A program made the translations under genes and the position numbers. From Planctomycetota bacterium (GTDB lineage Bacteria; Planctomycetota; PLA2; JAEUHO01): a DNA stretch of 44,067 nt. Below, piece after piece: positions 33,505 to 41,770 of the stretch. Position 1 is the stretch's first letter; each line of letters begins with the position of its first letter. The stretch spans positions 1 through 44,067 of the forward strand of contig JAJDEN010000061.1 of NCBI GenBank assembly GCA_029259775.1, written 5' to 3'. Below the pieces are notes generated by a model that was not told where the DNA came from, ran no database searches, and was given only the letters and a program-made list of their open reading frames with translations.

Positions 33505-34176
33505 ATGCGCGTTGGAGTCATCTTGAGCGGCTGCGGATTCCAGGATGGAGCCGAGGTCCACGAGAGCGTCCTGACGCTCCTGGCCCTCGACCGCGCCGGC
33601 GCCGAGGCGGTCTGCTTCGCCCCCGACATCGACCAGGCGAAGGTCGTCAACCACATCACCGGCCAAGACGCCGATGAGACCCGCAACGTGCTCGTGGAGT
33701 CGGCGCGCATCGCCCGCGGTGAGATCACGGACGTCAAGACCGCCGACGCCGCGGATCTCGACGCGCTGATCCTGCCCGGCGGCCTTGGCGCGGCGATGAA
33801 TCTCTGCGACTTCGCGGTGAAGGGTCCCGACGCCGAGGTCAATGAGGACGTGGCCGGCCTCGTCCGCGCCATGCACGCGGCGAAGAAGCCGATCGGCGCG
33901 ATCTGCATCGCCCCCGCGCTCATCGCGAGGGTACTCGGCTCCGATGGCGGCCCGACGCTGACCATCGGCACCGACCCGGGCACGGCGAGCGCGCTCGAGG
34001 CGTGCGGCGCAGGCCACCAGGATTGCGCCGTCGAGGACTTCGTCGTCGACACCGAGCAGCGCATCGTCAGCACGCCCGCCTACATGCTCGGGCCCACGAT
34101 CAAGCACGTGGCCGAGGGCATCGAGCGCTGCGTCACCGAAGTCATCAAGCTGGCCCAACCGGCCGGCGTCGCCTAG
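33505..34176 (+). CDS. elbB: ElbB-type DJ-1/PfpI glyoxalase
   Basis: 223 residues matching ElbB closely: 'MRVGVILSGCGFQDGAEVHESVLTLLALDRAGAE', 'VNHITGQ...ETRNVLVESARIARGEI', 'DALILPGGLGAAMNLCDFAVKG', and the nucleophile elbow Cys in 'PIGAICIAPALIARVLG'. ElbB belongs to the DJ-1 superfamily. E. coli ElbB has glyoxalase activity and was once linked to isoprenoid biosynthesis, so removal of glyoxal-type aldehydes is the likely role. Start ATG 33505 with TTGGAGG. The next gene, an Mrp-type ATPase, follows 18 bases after its stop; co-transcription is likely. Confidence 0.93.
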   Translation: MRVGVILSGCGFQDGAEVHESVLTLLALDRAGAEAVCFAPDIDQAKVVNHITGQDADETRNVLVESARIARGEITDVKTADAADLDALILPGGLGAAMNLCDFAVKGPDAEVNEDVAGLVRAMHAAKKPIGAICIAPALIARVLGSDGGPTLTIGTDPGTASALEACGAGHQDCAVEDFVVDTEQRIVSTPAYMLGPTIKHVAEGIERCVTEVIKLAQPAGVA

Positions 34177-34194
34177 GCGGCGAAGGAGTTCCAC

Positions 34195-35064
34195 GTGGCA
34201 GAAGCCCCCCAGAGTCCCGGCGCGCCCGGCGGCCCGCCCGCGGCCAACCCCGTCCCCGGCGTGAAGAACATCATCGCCATCGGCGCCGGCAAGGGCGGTG
34301 TCGGCAAGTCGACCGTGACGGTCAACATCGCGCTTGCCCTGCTCGAGGCCGGCAAGACTGTCGGCATCATGGACGGCGACGTCTACGGGCCGTCGATCCC
34401 GATGATGCTCAACAACGACGACCAGCCGCGCGGGACCGGTCCGAACCACATCGACCCCAACGAGGCCTACGGCCTGAAGCTGATGTCGATGGGGTTCCTC
34501 CTCGATCCCGCGAAGCCGATGATCGTACGCGGTCCCATCGTGCACTCGGTCGTGCGTCAGTTCCTGAACGACGTGCAGTGGGGCGCGCTCGACTACCTGC
34601 TCGTCGACCTGCCGCCGGGGACGGGTGATGTCGCGCTCAGCTTGGCGCAGGCCGCGCCGCTGACCGGCGCCGTCGTCGTGTCGACGCCGCAGGATGTCGC
34701 CCTCCTCGACGTGCAGAAGGCGGTGGCGATGTTCCGCACGCTCAACGTGCCGCTGCTCGGCGTCGTCGAGAACATGAGCTGGTACGAGTGCTCGTCGTGT
34801 GGTGCCCGCGAGGACATCTTCGGCCACGGCGGTGCTGAAACGTGGAGCCAGGCGCAGAAGCTGCCCTTCCTGGGCGGCGTGCCGCTGCACGCGTCGGTCG
34901 CCGTCGGCGGTGACGAAGGCAAGCCCGCCCTCGTGGACGAGCGCACGCCGGACCACGTTCGTGCGTCGTTCCGTGCCGTGGCGACCGCGCTCGAGGAGCA
35001 GCTGGCGATCCTCAAGGAGATGCAGCCGCCCGGGCCTCTTATCCAGATCGAAGGCCTCAGCTAG
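34195..35064 (+). CDS. apbC: Mrp/ApbC (NBP35)-type Fe-S cluster carrier ATPase
   Basis: 289 residues. The deviant Walker A 'GAGKGGVGKSTVTVNIALALLEAGKTVGIMDGDVYGPS' sits near residue 30, with 'PPGTGDVALSLAQ' and 'ENMSWYECSSCG', the CxxC that binds the cluster as a dimer. Longer Mrp proteins start with a MIP18/DUF59 domain; here only a 20-residue Pro/Ala-rich lead precedes the ATPase. The protein passes Fe-S clusters to apoproteins in the cytoplasm. GTG start at 34195, 18 bases behind elbB. No other Fe-S assembly gene is adjacent. Confidence 0.93.
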   Translation: MAEAPQSPGAPGGPPAANPVPGVKNIIAIGAGKGGVGKSTVTVNIALALLEAGKTVGIMDGDVYGPSIPMMLNNDDQPRGTGPNHIDPNEAYGLKLMSMGFLLDPAKPMIVRGPIVHSVVRQFLNDVQWGALDYLLVDLPPGTGDVALSLAQAAPLTGAVVVSTPQDVALLDVQKAVAMFRTLNVPLLGVVENMSWYECSSCGAREDIFGHGGAETWSQAQKLPFLGGVPLHASVAVGGDEGKPALVDERTPDHVRASFRAVATALEEQLAILKEMQPPGPLIQIEGLS

Positions 35065-35150
35065 CAGCGGGCCTGGGGACGCTGCGGGCTTGACTGAAAC
35101 CCCGCTGCGGATGGACGGTATGGCTTGCTGGATCACCCAGGAGGCCCGCC

Positions 35151-35939
35151 ATGAAGCTCGCACTGCTCGTTTCCCTGCTCTCGCTAGGCGTCGCCGCCGG
35201 CGCCGGCTTCTACCTGCACGGTGAGAACGCCGACCTGAAGGATCGCCTCGCGGCTCTCGAGGGGCCCTTCGACGACGAGGGGGAGGCGGCCGCGTCTGGC
35301 GCCCCGGGCGCGACGCTGCGCGGTGCCAGCACGCGCCGTGAGCTCGCGCAGCTGCGCCGGCTGACGAACACGCTCACCGATCGCATGGGCGCGATGGAGA
35401 AGGCCGCCGCGGATGTGCCCGCCGGCGCGGCCGCGGCGTTGAGCGCCGGCGCCCTGGCCGAGAAGCCGGAGTTCACCGACGCGGTGCGCGAGGTCGTGCT
35501 CGACATGGCGACGAACGACGTGGACTTCCGGGCCCGGGTCGGCGGCGATCAGCGCACGAAGCTGGCCAAGAACTCGCCGTTCACGAAGGTGGCCGAGACG
35601 CTCAAGCTGGACGCTTCGCAAGAAGCGCAGATGAGCAAGGACCTGCAGGAGATGCAGGGCGAGTTGTTCGCCGTCCTCAGCGAGGAGCGTGACGACGGCG
35701 TCGTGCCCATGGAGATGATCGCCAAGGCAGAGGAGCTGAAGCAGGGCGACCCGAAGCGGGGCGAGTACTTCATGAAGCTCTTCACCCTGAAGATCCCGGG
35801 CAGCGAGGAGACCTACATGCAGCGCGCCATGAAGATGGGCGGTGCCTACCGCAAGAAGATCGAGACGTTCCTGCGTCCCCAGCAGATCGAGATCCTGAAC
35901 GCCGTCGAGATCGACTGGTTCAGCATCAAGTTCAACTGA
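35151..35939 (+). CDS. Anchored helical protein, Spy-like C-terminal half
   Basis: 262 residues. An N-terminal anchor or signal ('KLALLVSLLSLGVAAGAGFYLHGENADLKDRLAALEG') leads into a coiled-coil stretch, then a variable Ala/Pro part. Residues about 140-260 are helical: 'VAETLKLDASQEAQMSKDLQEMQGELFAVLSEERDDG' and 'RKKIETFLRPQQIEILNAVEI', a pattern like the LTxxQ/Spy periplasmic chaperone and zinc-resistance family. The role may be envelope protection; this is weak. ATG start with AGGAGGC upstream. The stop codon lies inside a perfect hairpin. Confidence 0.65.
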   Translation: MKLALLVSLLSLGVAAGAGFYLHGENADLKDRLAALEGPFDDEGEAAASGAPGATLRGASTRRELAQLRRLTNTLTDRMGAMEKAAADVPAGAAAALSAGALAEKPEFTDAVREVVLDMATNDVDFRARVGGDQRTKLAKNSPFTKVAETLKLDASQEAQMSKDLQEMQGELFAVLSEERDDGVVPMEMIAKAEELKQGDPKRGEYFMKLFTLKIPGSEETYMQRAMKMGGAYRKKIETFLRPQQIEILNAVEIDWFSIKFN

Positions 35940-35959
35940 CGGCGAAGCCGTCAGTTGAA
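35931..35959. terminator. Perfect 13-bp hairpin spanning the stop codon
   Basis: TTCAACTGACGGC, loop GAA, GCCGTCAGTTGAA. The stop TGA (35937-35939) is inside the left arm. No T-run follows. It could end transcripts from both sides, since pruA converges here. Confidence 0.5.
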
Positions 35960-35961
35960 CG

Positions 35962-36155
35962 GTAGGGGCGACTCCCACACGACCTCCGGTCGCGCGGGGC
36001 CCACGGGGGGAACTCGCACGCCAATGCGCACTCGCCGGCTCGCGCGCTGGCTCGGACGGCCTCACGCTGGAGGGGCCGGCCGTGTGGCCGCCTTCACCTC
36101 CCGTGTCGCGTGTCCGTGTCCGTGTCCGTGCCGCGTGTCCGTGTTCGTGGTCGTG
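35962..36155. other. Non-coding spacer with a partial TGTAG-type repeat and a CGTGTC array
   Basis: GTAGGGGCGAC at 35962-35972 matches the beginning of the TGTAG-hairpin family at 25200, but the second arm is degraded. A GC-rich stretch follows, then the simple repeat at 36101-36155. No reading frame with gene-like content was found. Confidence 0.5.
36101..36155. repeat. CGTGTC hexanucleotide array
   Basis: About eight to nine imperfect units of CGTGTC/CGTGTT/CGTGGT over 55 bases just beyond the pruA stop, with three adjacent perfect units at its centre. A slippage-prone simple repeat in non-coding DNA. Confidence 0.7.
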
Positions 36156-36170
36156 GATGCGCTGCGCGCC

Positions 36171-37793
36171 CTACCCCATGTGCGGATAGCGCCAGGTCTT
36201 CGGCGGGATGTAGTTCTCCTTCACCGAACGCGGCGCGACCCAGCGCATCAGGTTCTGCGGTGCGCCGGCCTTGTCGTCCGTGCCGGACGCGCGACCTCCA
36301 CCGAAGGGCTGCTGGTTCACGACCGCCCCCGTCGGCTTGTCGTTGATGTAGAAGTTGCCCGCCGCGTGGCGCAGCGCCGTCGCCATCGACTCGCTCACCG
36401 TGCGGTCGCGCGCCCATACCGCGCCGGTCAGCGCGTAGGGGCTCGTCTGGTCGCACAGCGCCATCGCCTCGTCCATCTTCGTGGCGTCGTAGACGTGCAC
36501 GGAGAGCACGGGGCCGAACAGCTCGTCACGCATCGTCTCGTACTGCGGGTCCTCGCACTCGATCAGCGTCGGCTCGACGAACCAGCCTTGTGACTTGTCC
36601 GTGCCGCCGCCCTGCACGACGTTGGCGCCCGTCTTCGCGCGCTCGATGTAGCTGTGGAGCTTGTCGAACGAGCCTTCATGGATGACCGCGCCGACGAAGT
36701 TGCTCCAGTCAGCCGGGTCGCCCATCTTGATCTGCTGCATCTCGGCGACGAGGCGGTCGCGGAACTCCGGCCAGATCGTGTCAGGCACGTACATGCGGCT
36801 CGCAGCCGAGCACTTCTGGCCCTGGAACTCGAACGAGCCGCGCAGCGCGGCCACGACGAGCGCCTCCATGTCCGCGGACTCGTGGGCGAAGATGAAGTCC
36901 TTGCCACCCGTCTCGCCGACGATGCGCGGGTAGGAGCGGTAGTGATCGAGGTTGTTGCCGATCTGCTTGTAGAGGTTGCGGAAGACGGCGGTCGAGCCGG
37001 TGAAGTGCAGGCCCGCGAAGTCCGGGGCGTCCAGTGCGTGCTGGGTCACCTGCACCGGGTCGCCCGGTACGAAGTTGATGACGCCGGGCGGTAGGCCCGC
37101 TTCCTCCATGAGCTTCATGAGGTAGTAGTTGCTGAGCATCGAGTGCTCGGACGGCTTCCACATGGCAACGTTGCCCATCAGCGCCGGGGCCGACGGGAGG
37201 TTGGCCGCGATGCTGGTGAAGTTGAACGGCGTGACGGCGTAGACGAAGCCTTCGAGCGGACGGTGGTCGACGTAGTTCCACATGTCCGTCGGGCTGCCGG
37301 GCTGTTCGGGGTAGATGTGGTTGAGCGCGAAGCCGGCGTTGTAGCGCCAGAAGTCGATCAACTCGCAGGCCGCGTCGATCTCCGCCTGCAAGCAGGTCTT
37401 GGACTGGTTGAGCATCGTCGAAGCGTTGAGCGTGTCGCGCCACGACGTCGCCAGCAACTCGGCTGCTTTCTCGAAGACCGAGATGCGCACATGCGGCGCG
37501 GTCTCGCTCCACGTCTTCCAGGCTTCGTGCGAACTGGCCGTGGCCTTGGCGAGCACCTCGGGTGTCGCGGCGTGCCAGCGGCAGATCTTGTTGCTGTGGT
37601 CGTGCGGCGCCGTCGTGGTGCGGACGTCGCCCGTGAAGATCTCTTCGCCCCCGACGATGCAGGGGATCTCGAGCGTCTCGGCCGACATCTCGGCCAGGCG
37701 TGCCTGCAGCGACGCGGTCTCGGCGGAGCCGGGTGCGTACATGCGGATGGGCTCGTTCTTGGGCTCATCGCGACGGAAGACCGTGTTCAGCAT
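36171..37793 (-). CDS. pruA: L-glutamate gamma-semialdehyde dehydrogenase (P5C dehydrogenase)
   Basis: 540 residues of the ALDH superfamily, closest in pattern to ALDH4/PruA: 'AAHEAWKTWSE'-like start of the domain ('SSHEAWKTWSETAP'), 'EGFVYAVTPFNFTSIAANLPSAPALMGNVAMWKPSE', the glycine loop 'LHFTGSTAVF', the general base Glu in 'IVGETGGKDFIFAH', and the nucleophile Cys in 'FEFQGQKCSAASRMYV'. C-terminal 'NFYINDKPTGAVVNQQPFGGGRASGTDDKAG' is typical. It oxidises glutamate semialdehyde from proline breakdown to glutamate with NAD. No proline dehydrogenase is present in the window. ATG 37793 with GAGGAGG and TAGAGT 33 nt upstream. Confidence 0.95.
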   Translation of the reverse strand: MLNTVFRRDEPKNEPIRMYAPGSAETASLQARLAEMSAETLEIPCIVGGEEIFTGDVRTTTAPHDHSNKICRWHAATPEVLAKATASSHEAWKTWSETAPHVRISVFEKAAELLATSWRDTLNASTMLNQSKTCLQAEIDAACELIDFWRYNAGFALNHIYPEQPGSPTDMWNYVDHRPLEGFVYAVTPFNFTSIAANLPSAPALMGNVAMWKPSEHSMLSNYYLMKLMEEAGLPPGVINFVPGDPVQVTQHALDAPDFAGLHFTGSTAVFRNLYKQIGNNLDHYRSYPRIVGETGGKDFIFAHESADMEALVVAALRGSFEFQGQKCSAASRMYVPDTIWPEFRDRLVAEMQQIKMGDPADWSNFVGAVIHEGSFDKLHSYIERAKTGANVVQGGGTDKSQGWFVEPTLIECEDPQYETMRDELFGPVLSVHVYDATKMDEAMALCDQTSPYALTGAVWARDRTVSESMATALRHAAGNFYINDKPTGAVVNQQPFGGGRASGTDDKAGAPQNLMRWVAPRSVKENYIPPKTWRYPHMG

Positions 37794-37826
37794 GGCGTGC
37801 CTCCTCACCCGCGGCGCGGGAGCGGC

Positions 37827-37832
37827 ACTCTA
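37827..37832 (-). promoter_or_regulatory. -10 box TAGAGT upstream of pruA
   Basis: On the minus strand: TAGAGT, 33 nt with GAGGAGG, then ATG 37793. Confidence 0.4.
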
Positions 37833-37871
37833 GCCCGAGCCGCCTGCCGGGGGCAGATGTGGAGGGGCTGC

Positions 37872-39383
37872 CTACCGCGGGAGCCGCTTGCGGAGGATCT
37901 CGAGCGCCTTGTCGAACGTGTCGTCCTTGCCTCGCTCGTGCTTCACGACCACGTCCGGTGCGACGCCGTGGCGTTCCAGTGGCGAGCCGTCCGGCAGGAA
38001 GGACTGCCAGCGCGAGTACCAGACCGTCACGCCGTTGGGCAGTACGACCGGCGCCGGGTTGCCGCTGGAGCCGCGTGTGGTCTGGCCCACCAGCGTCACC
38101 CCCAGCGCTTTCAGCATCATCGCCATGCCCTCGCCGCTGCTGACGCAGCCCGGACCGATCAACGCAATCACCTCGCCGCGGTAGCGCTCCTTCGGACGCG
38201 CGTTCACGTAGCGCGTGCCCCCGTCCCGGAACTGGTCGTGCTTCGGCCCCCCGCGGACCTTGGCGGTGCCGTACGCCACGGAGGTCTGCGTGAGGCAACC
38301 AAGCAGCTTCTGGCCCCACACCTCCTGGCCGCCGCCGTTCACGCGCAGATCGAGCACGATCGCCGGCGCGTCGAAGAGGCTGCGCCAGGCGCCGTCCAAC
38401 TGGGCAAGCTGCGGCCGGCTGCCGGCCATGGACCCGATGACCAGGTAGCCGTAGCCCTCCTTGGTGCGGCCGGCCATGACGTTGCTGATCACCTGCCGCT
38501 TCGACGTCAGGCGGGCGAGGGCGGCGGGCAGCTCGAAGTTCGTCGCGACCTTGGGAGCCCACGGGACGCTGCGGCCGCGCTCCGGCGTGTCGACCCAGAT
38601 GTGGCCGTCCTGAAGCTCGGCCAGCAGCGGCGTGATCGCCTTGGCGAACGCGGCCGGCGTCGTCGCGGCGGTCGCGGCGGGGCGGTGCTTCTCCACCAGG
38701 GCCGGCCAGTCGATCTTGTGCGCAGCGAAGAATGAGTAGTAGCGGTCCATGTCCTCGACGAGGACGTCGAAGCTCTCCTGCGGATCCACACGGCGTACGT
38801 CGAGGCGCGTGACCTCGAACCGCCCGCTCGTCGAGCAGAAGAAGCCGACCTCCCCGTACGCCGTGCCGCCCGGCGCGCGGACGTGCAGGAAGCCGTCGCT
38901 CCAGTCCGCACCATGCACGTCCACCATGGGGAAGGCGAGTCGCCTGCCTGCGGCGTCCTTGAAGAACGCGCCGACCCAGCAGTTGTCGTACTGATGGCCC
39001 TCACGCTTCAGCCCGACGCCCCGGGTGCGGCAGGAGATCTTGAAGCTCTCCCCAGGCTTGGCCGCGAAGCGCTGCATCAGGATCCGCCAGTCGATCACCT
39101 TCGCGTGTCCCGTGCTGGCGACGCCGCCGCCCTCGAGCGGGCTGAACGTGTTCGTCGGATTCGTGGGGCTGGCGTAGCCGTTGCGCGCGCCGATCTCGGT
39201 CGTCCACGACGTCGGCGTCCCGCCCTCCCAGAGCTTGAAGTCACCGTTTTGGATGAGCGGCTGGATGAGCGGCTTGCTCGGCGGCTTGCTCGGCGGCGCG
39301 TCCTCCGCGCAGGCCCCTCCCGTGGCGCACGCGAGCGCGAAGACCAGGACGAGGGCGATCCGGGGCAGCAACGACCGTGTCAT
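37872..39383 (-). CDS. Secreted S41-family serine peptidase with beta-sandwich N-terminal domain
   Basis: 503 residues with a signal peptide ('RIALVLVFALACATGGACAED') followed by a short Pro/Lys/Leu linker. Residues about 40-190 look like a carbohydrate-binding-type jelly roll ('LIQNGDFKLWEGGTPTSWTTEIG', 'GESFKISCRTRGVG'). Residues about 200-500 are a tail-specific-protease fold: 'FDVLVEDMDRYYSFFAAHKIDWPAL', 'AELQDGHIWV', 'AIVLDLRVNGGGQEV', and the nucleophile in 'LIGPGCVSSGEGMAMMLKALGVTLVGQTTRGSSGNP'. The usual PDZ domain is not visible. Outside the cytoplasm it would cut peptides or act on damaged envelope proteins. ATG 39383 with GGAGG; divergent from the AhpD-like gene, 71 bases apart. 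Confidence 0.88.
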   Translation of the reverse strand: MTRSLLPRIALVLVFALACATGGACAEDAPPSKPPSKPLIQPLIQNGDFKLWEGGTPTSWTTEIGARNGYASPTNPTNTFSPLEGGGVASTGHAKVIDWRILMQRFAAKPGESFKISCRTRGVGLKREGHQYDNCWVGAFFKDAAGRRLAFPMVDVHGADWSDGFLHVRAPGGTAYGEVGFFCSTSGRFEVTRLDVRRVDPQESFDVLVEDMDRYYSFFAAHKIDWPALVEKHRPAATAATTPAAFAKAITPLLAELQDGHIWVDTPERGRSVPWAPKVATNFELPAALARLTSKRQVISNVMAGRTKEGYGYLVIGSMAGSRPQLAQLDGAWRSLFDAPAIVLDLRVNGGGQEVWGQKLLGCLTQTSVAYGTAKVRGGPKHDQFRDGGTRYVNARPKERYRGEVIALIGPGCVSSGEGMAMMLKALGVTLVGQTTRGSSGNPAPVVLPNGVTVWYSRWQSFLPDGSPLERHGVAPDVVVKHERGKDDTFDKALEILRKRLPR

Positions 39384-39415
39384 GAAGCCTCCAGCGAGGG
39401 GGTGCTGCTTGAACG

Positions 39416-39421
39416 TACAAT
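39416..39421 (+). promoter_or_regulatory. -10 box TACAAT upstream of the AhpD-like gene
   Basis: TACAAT is 33 nt before TTG 39455; GGAGAGGAG lies between them. Confidence 0.45.
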
Positions 39422-39454
39422 GCCGCGCAGCCTGCTGCCCGGAGAGGAGTCCGC

Positions 39455-39997
39455 TTGAGCCGTATCCCGCTGGTCCGGAAGGACGAGGCGTCGCCCGACG
39501 TGGCGGCGGTCTACGAGATGTTGGAGGGCGCCTTCGACAAGGTGCCCAACCTGTTCGCGACCCTCGCACACCACCCGCCCGCGCTCAAGCCGATGCTGGA
39601 GCTCTTCGGGGCCCTCTACGAGCAGAGCGAGATCGAGCCGCGCCTGCTCGAGTTTGTCGTACTGAAGATCGCCTACGGCTACCAGAGCGACTACTGCCTC
39701 ACGATGCACAAGGCCTTCGCGCTGGAGCGCGGCATCACCAACGAGGAGATCTACGCCATGGAGGACCGGGCCAACTGGGGCCGGTTCCCTGCGAACGAGC
39801 AGGCGCTGCTCGGCTACACGGCCCAGTTCCAGGCGGACCCGCTCGGCATCACCGACGAGCACCACGGCGAGCTGGCCCAGCACTTCAGCGAGAGCCAGAT
39901 CGTGAACCTCGTCGCGCTCATGGGGCTTGCGAGCCTGTTTGGCCAGATGGCGAACGCACTGCAGATCCCCGTGGACGAGTTCATCGGGCCCGGGTAA
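39455..39997 (+). CDS. AhpD-like/carboxymuconolactone-decarboxylase-family protein
   Basis: 180 residues, all helical. 'DKVPNLFATLAHHPPALKPMLELFGALYEQSEIEPRLLEFVVLKIAYGYQSDYCLTMHKAFALERGITNEEI' is the core of the peroxidase-related AhpD/CMD family. The redox motif of AhpD is CxxC-x3-H; here the second Cys and His are present ('DYCLTMH') but the first Cys is replaced by Ser, so classic disulfide chemistry is unlikely. Start TTG 39455 is preferred because of GGAGAGGAG 6 nt upstream. Ends in TAA. The next gene follows within 9 bases. Confidence 0.85.
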   Translation: MSRIPLVRKDEASPDVAAVYEMLEGAFDKVPNLFATLAHHPPALKPMLELFGALYEQSEIEPRLLEFVVLKIAYGYQSDYCLTMHKAFALERGITNEEIYAMEDRANWGRFPANEQALLGYTAQFQADPLGITDEHHGELAQHFSESQIVNLVALMGLASLFGQMANALQIPVDEFIGPG

Positions 39998-40006
39998 GAG
40001 GGGCGC

Positions 40007-41242
40007 ATGCAGCGACTCCACGATCTTGTTGGCGCCGAGCACGACCTCGCGGAGGTTGCGCGGGAGATCCGCACGTCCGTGCGGGGCCTGGGCGCGAGCG
40101 GCGTCGGCGGCTTCCTCGTCACCTGTTCGGATGAGTCCGAGCACGAGTGCGCGCAGGCCTTCCAGCGCGGCTTCGCGCTCGAGATGCTGCCGCGCCTCAA
40201 GTACGGCGAGCGGGTCCCGTTTCGGATCGCCAATCCCGGGGCACGCTACGAGTGGGGCGCCGTGCAGATCGCGGAGAACCACTTCGCCACCGCCGAAGCG
40301 CGCCGCGACAGCCTGGCGCTCGTCGTCAAGATCAACGGCCACGTCGCCGCCACGCAGACCGGCGCCTCCGGACTGCGCTTCGGCTCGATGGAGCGCTACG
40401 GGGACGACTCCGTCTACTGCGGTGCGGTGGATGCGGTACTGAACGGCGCGACCGTTCCCTTCGCTGCGGACCTGCGCGCGGACCTGCTGTCGGAGGGCAC
40501 GGACCGCCTTGCATCGCTGCAGGCGCCCGAGCTCGCCTCAGATGGGCGGCAGGCCCTCTTCGGCGCGCTGGCTCTCGCGCGCATCCAGGCCCGCAAGTGC
40601 GTGCTCGACATCCAGGATCACGTTCCCGCGGCGCCGACGGTGTACGTCGTCATGCACGGCGTCACCCTGAACAAGCCCGGGCACGACTCCGAACTCGTCG
40701 GGGGCCTCTACGTGCTCGACCATCGCGGTGCCGCGCGCACGGAGCGCTACCACGGCCTCGGCGACGATCCGGCCGCCTACCAGCTCAGCGCGGAGGCGGG
40801 CCGCGTGCATGTTCGTGACCCCCAGTCGGGTCGGGAGCGTCCCGTCCGTGACCACAGGGCGCTCGCAGCGCGCCGTCTCGAGGCGCTTTCCGGTGCCGCG
40901 CCGTCCCTTTCCGGCGACGCGCACGGCATGCTCGGCAAGCTCACAAGCGCGCAGGGGGGCGGCAAGCGCCCCGTGAACCGGGCGGCCCTCAAGCTGGCGC
41001 TCGCGGCGCTCGCCGCCGCCTCGCCGCTGGCCTCGGCCCTCGTGCTCGTGGCCGAAGGGGCAGCCGAGATCCACCATGCCCGCAAGCTCGACCAGGCGGA
41101 GGCGCCAGAGGTCCAGGAGCGCCTGGCGCGCGACGTCGTGGACGGCGTCCGCGCGCGCATCGACGATCTCCCGCCGGAGCTCGCCGACCGGCTCGCCGCG
41201 GCGCTCGTGCGCGAGTTCCAGCGCACGACGCCTTCGGCCTAG
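40007..41242 (+). CDS. Unrecognised 411-residue protein with one hydrophobic segment
   Basis: No family was recognised. Residues 1-300 are soluble mixed alpha/beta: 'AREIRTSVRGLGASGVGGFLVTCSDESEHECAQAFQRGFALEMLPRLKYGERVPFRIANPGARYEWGAVQIAENHF' and 'KINGHVAATQTGASGLRFGSMERYGDDSVYCGAVDAVLNG'. A second unit around 'CVLDIQDHVPAAPTVYVVMHGVTLN' follows. Residues about 325-345 form a hydrophobic helix ('LALAALAAASPLASALVLVAEGA'), and the tail is charged. The start ATG 40007 is 9 bases after the AhpD-like stop, so co-transcription is likely. The paired Cys residues might bind metal; no evidence beyond that. Confidence 0.6.
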   Translation: MQRLHDLVGAEHDLAEVAREIRTSVRGLGASGVGGFLVTCSDESEHECAQAFQRGFALEMLPRLKYGERVPFRIANPGARYEWGAVQIAENHFATAEARRDSLALVVKINGHVAATQTGASGLRFGSMERYGDDSVYCGAVDAVLNGATVPFAADLRADLLSEGTDRLASLQAPELASDGRQALFGALALARIQARKCVLDIQDHVPAAPTVYVVMHGVTLNKPGHDSELVGGLYVLDHRGAARTERYHGLGDDPAAYQLSAEAGRVHVRDPQSGRERPVRDHRALAARRLEALSGAAPSLSGDAHGMLGKLTSAQGGGKRPVNRAALKLALAALAAASPLASALVLVAEGAAEIHHARKLDQAEAPEVQERLARDVVDGVRARIDDLPPELADRLAAALVREFQRTTPSA

Positions 41243-41263
41243 TCTTCCGCCCGGTCCTTCTCG

Positions 41264-41269
41264 TAGGAT
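41264..41269 (+). promoter_or_regulatory. -10 box TAGGAT upstream of the lipoprotein gene
   Basis: TAGGAT is 34-35 nt before ATG 41305, with CGGAGAT as ribosome site. An AGTCTT hexamer lies 17 nt upstream. Confidence 0.45.
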
Positions 41270-41304
41270 CCGGCCCTCCCGCGGCACCCATCGACGGAGA
41301 TCCC

Positions 41305-41760
41305 ATGCGCCACCTGCTCCTGACCCTCGGACTCATCACCAGCCTCACCCTCGCCGCCTGCGGTGGAGATTCGGGCGGCGTCGCCGGCACCTACGAAATC
41401 GACAAGACGGCGCTCGAGAAGATGGCCATCGAGGGCGCGAAGGAGAAGGCCAAGGTCGACGAGCTTCCCGAGGCCGCCTTGGCCATGATCAAGCAGGGCC
41501 TGAAGGACATGAAGGCCACGTTGGTGATCAAGAGCGACGGCACGTGGGCCGGCAGCGCTGCCATGCCGGGCAAGCCCAAGGAGGAGGGGTCCGGCACGTG
41601 GACCATGGACGGGGACAAGCTCACCATGGTCACCACGATGAAGGATGGCAAGCCCGCCACGGAAGAGGAAGAGGACGACGTCGCCACGTACAAGGATGGC
41701 GCGCTGCTCATGACGGACTCGAAGGACCCTTCGATCGTCATCCGCATGGTCCGGAAGTAG
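41305..41760 (+). CDS. Small lipoprotein
   Basis: 151 residues with a signal peptide ending in the lipobox L-A-A-C (Cys19), so a lipid-anchored envelope protein. The mature part is a small beta-rich domain: 'GTYEIDKTALEKMA', 'ATLVIKSDGTWAGSAAMPG', 'GSGTWTMDGDKLTMVTTMKDGK', 'ATYKDGALLMTD', 'IVIRMVRK', a pattern like lipocalin-type or Imelysin-free META-like lipoproteins. No ligand is predicted. ATG start with CGGAGAT. Confidence 0.8.
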   Translation: MRHLLLTLGLITSLTLAACGGDSGGVAGTYEIDKTALEKMAIEGAKEKAKVDELPEAALAMIKQGLKDMKATLVIKSDGTWAGSAAMPGKPKEEGSGTWTMDGDKLTMVTTMKDGKPATEEEEDDVATYKDGALLMTDSKDPSIVIRMVRK

Positions 41761-41770
41761 ACGTCGCGCG

